From the NCBI GenBank assembly GCA_031278295.1, contig JAITKQ010000089.1, positions 1-5,371 on the forward strand: a DNA stretch of 5,371 nucleotides, in the 5' to 3' direction. This DNA comes from Spirochaetaceae bacterium (GTDB lineage: Bacteria > Spirochaetota > Spirochaetia > Treponematales > Breznakiellaceae). The position numbers and the translations under genes are program-made. Below are positions 5,145-5,371 of this stretch, piece after piece; position 1 is the first letter of the stretch, and each line of letters opens with the position of its first letter. The notes under the pieces are model-generated. The model was not told the origin of the DNA and ran no database searches. It was given only the letters and a program-made list of their open reading frames with translations.

Positions 5145-5157
5145 GGGGTCTGACCCC
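5145..5157. repeat. Palindrome GGGGTC-T-GACCCC
   Basis: Two perfect 6-bp arms surround a single central base. It is too tight for an RNA hairpin with a normal loop, so a protein-binding site or a fragment of an interspersed repeat is more likely. I recall similar GGGGTC(A/T)GACCCC words as dispersed intergenic repeats in other bacteria, but cannot confirm that here. Confidence 0.6.
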
Positions 5158-5171
5158 ACACCCTCCCTCAC

Positions 5172-5202
5172 TGTGTCAGAATGACATGGTCAAAATGACA
5201 CA
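5172..5202. repeat. Inverted repeat TGTGTCA...TGACACA with inner AATGACA copies
   Basis: Perfect 7-bp arms (5172-5178 and 5196-5202) are separated by 17 nt. AATGACA occurs twice in direct orientation (5180-5186, 5194-5200). The layout suits an operator for a dimeric regulator acting on the divergent promoters to either side, or part of a dispersed repeat; neither can be chosen from one copy. Confidence 0.5.
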
Positions 5203-5207
5203 AAGAA

Positions 5208-5235
5208 TTTTTTTTTTACGAATTTCGTCAAAAAA
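5208..5235. promoter_or_regulatory. T10 tract, ACGAA-T-TTCGT palindrome and A6 tract
   Basis: T10 (5208-5217), the perfect palindrome ACGAATTTCGT (5218-5228) and A6 (5230-5235) together form a longer imperfect inverted repeat with one mismatch. It sits at about -50 to -78 relative to the start expected from the TATAAT downstream, where A/T tracts can act as UP-like elements or bind a regulator. Confidence 0.4.
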
Positions 5236-5247
5236 GACAAAAACAGC

Positions 5248-5279
5248 TTGTGCCCCCCCCCCCCCCCCTGCGCTATAAT
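5248..5279 (+). promoter_or_regulatory. Promoter with C16 spacer, candidate phase-variable promoter
   Basis: A perfect -10 TATAAT (5274-5279) is preceded, after CTGCGC-like bases, by 16 consecutive C residues (5253-5268). The only -35 candidate is TTGTGC (5248-5253), giving a 20-nt spacer, three more than optimal. Loss of three C residues would restore 17 nt. Such homopolymer spacers change length by slippage and switch transcription in several host-associated bacteria. It points rightward, away from the amino acid permease, into a gene beyond the window. Confidence 0.6.
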
Positions 5280-5285
5280 GTAGTA

Positions 5286-5371
5286 TAGCAAAAAGAGGAA
5301 ACCCCGGCAAAGCGCTATTCTTGGACGAAGACGCCGCGCCGGGGCCGTTAAAAGCGTATTAAGCGTAACCG
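5286..5371 (+). other. Probable 5' leader of a gene beyond the right edge
   Basis: Downstream of the TATAAT I see no start codon with a lasting open frame; TTG at 5321 runs only 13 codons to TAA. An AAGAGGAAA (5293-5301) resembles a ribosome-binding site but has no start codon within range. CCCCGGC (5302-5308) and GCCGGGG (5338-5344) form a 7-bp inverted repeat with a 29-nt loop, and GCGTA is repeated at 5354 and 5363. This is best read as an untranslated leader. Confidence 0.4.

Noticed and set aside
5145..5157. Intrinsic terminator at GGGGTCTGACCCC
   Set aside because: The loop would be a single base and no T tract follows on either strand.

Overview
The window reads as an accessory-rich, moderately GC-rich bacterial chromosome segment. 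My best guess is a Treponema-like spirochaete. The RsmE variant (GPERGW in place of the usual GPEGGF) and the small NSUN-type RNA methylase both resemble treponemal proteins as I remember them, and long C tracts near promoters fit that genus. No database was searched, so the assignment is moderate at best.

Layout from left to right. Positions 1-440 are non-coding and packed with short inverted repeats plus a 13-bp tandem repeat. A C14 tract follows, then a GC-rich array of four related units (about 441-941) whose linkers alternate between two types. A clear sigma70-type extended -10 promoter drives tRNA-Ala(CGC). Its 3' end lies only 10 nt before the start codon of an ABC transporter ATPase, which is followed after 13 nt by its ABC-2 permease. 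This exporter pair (+ strand) meets a minus-strand group head to head with a 10-nt gap: rsmE, then an RNA m5C methylase, both RNA-modification enzymes. Upstream of rsmE on the same strand is a polar amino acid ABC permease (HisM/GlnP type), separated from rsmE by a probable terminator and with no ATPase or binding protein in view.

The right end (5021-5371) is intergenic. It holds several palindromes and A/T tracts, then a perfect TATAAT separated from a TTG-containing -35 candidate by a spacer made almost wholly of 16 consecutive C residues. This has the architecture of a phase-variable promoter firing rightward into a gene beyond the window, and it is the most interesting signal here. Other notable signals are a perfect 17-bp inverted repeat inside the methylase coding sequence, an 11-bp one inside the ABC-2 permease, paired base changes in a stem of the repeat array, and the tRNA-mRNA junction that would give the ABC ATPase a 10-nt leader without a Shine-Dalgarno site.
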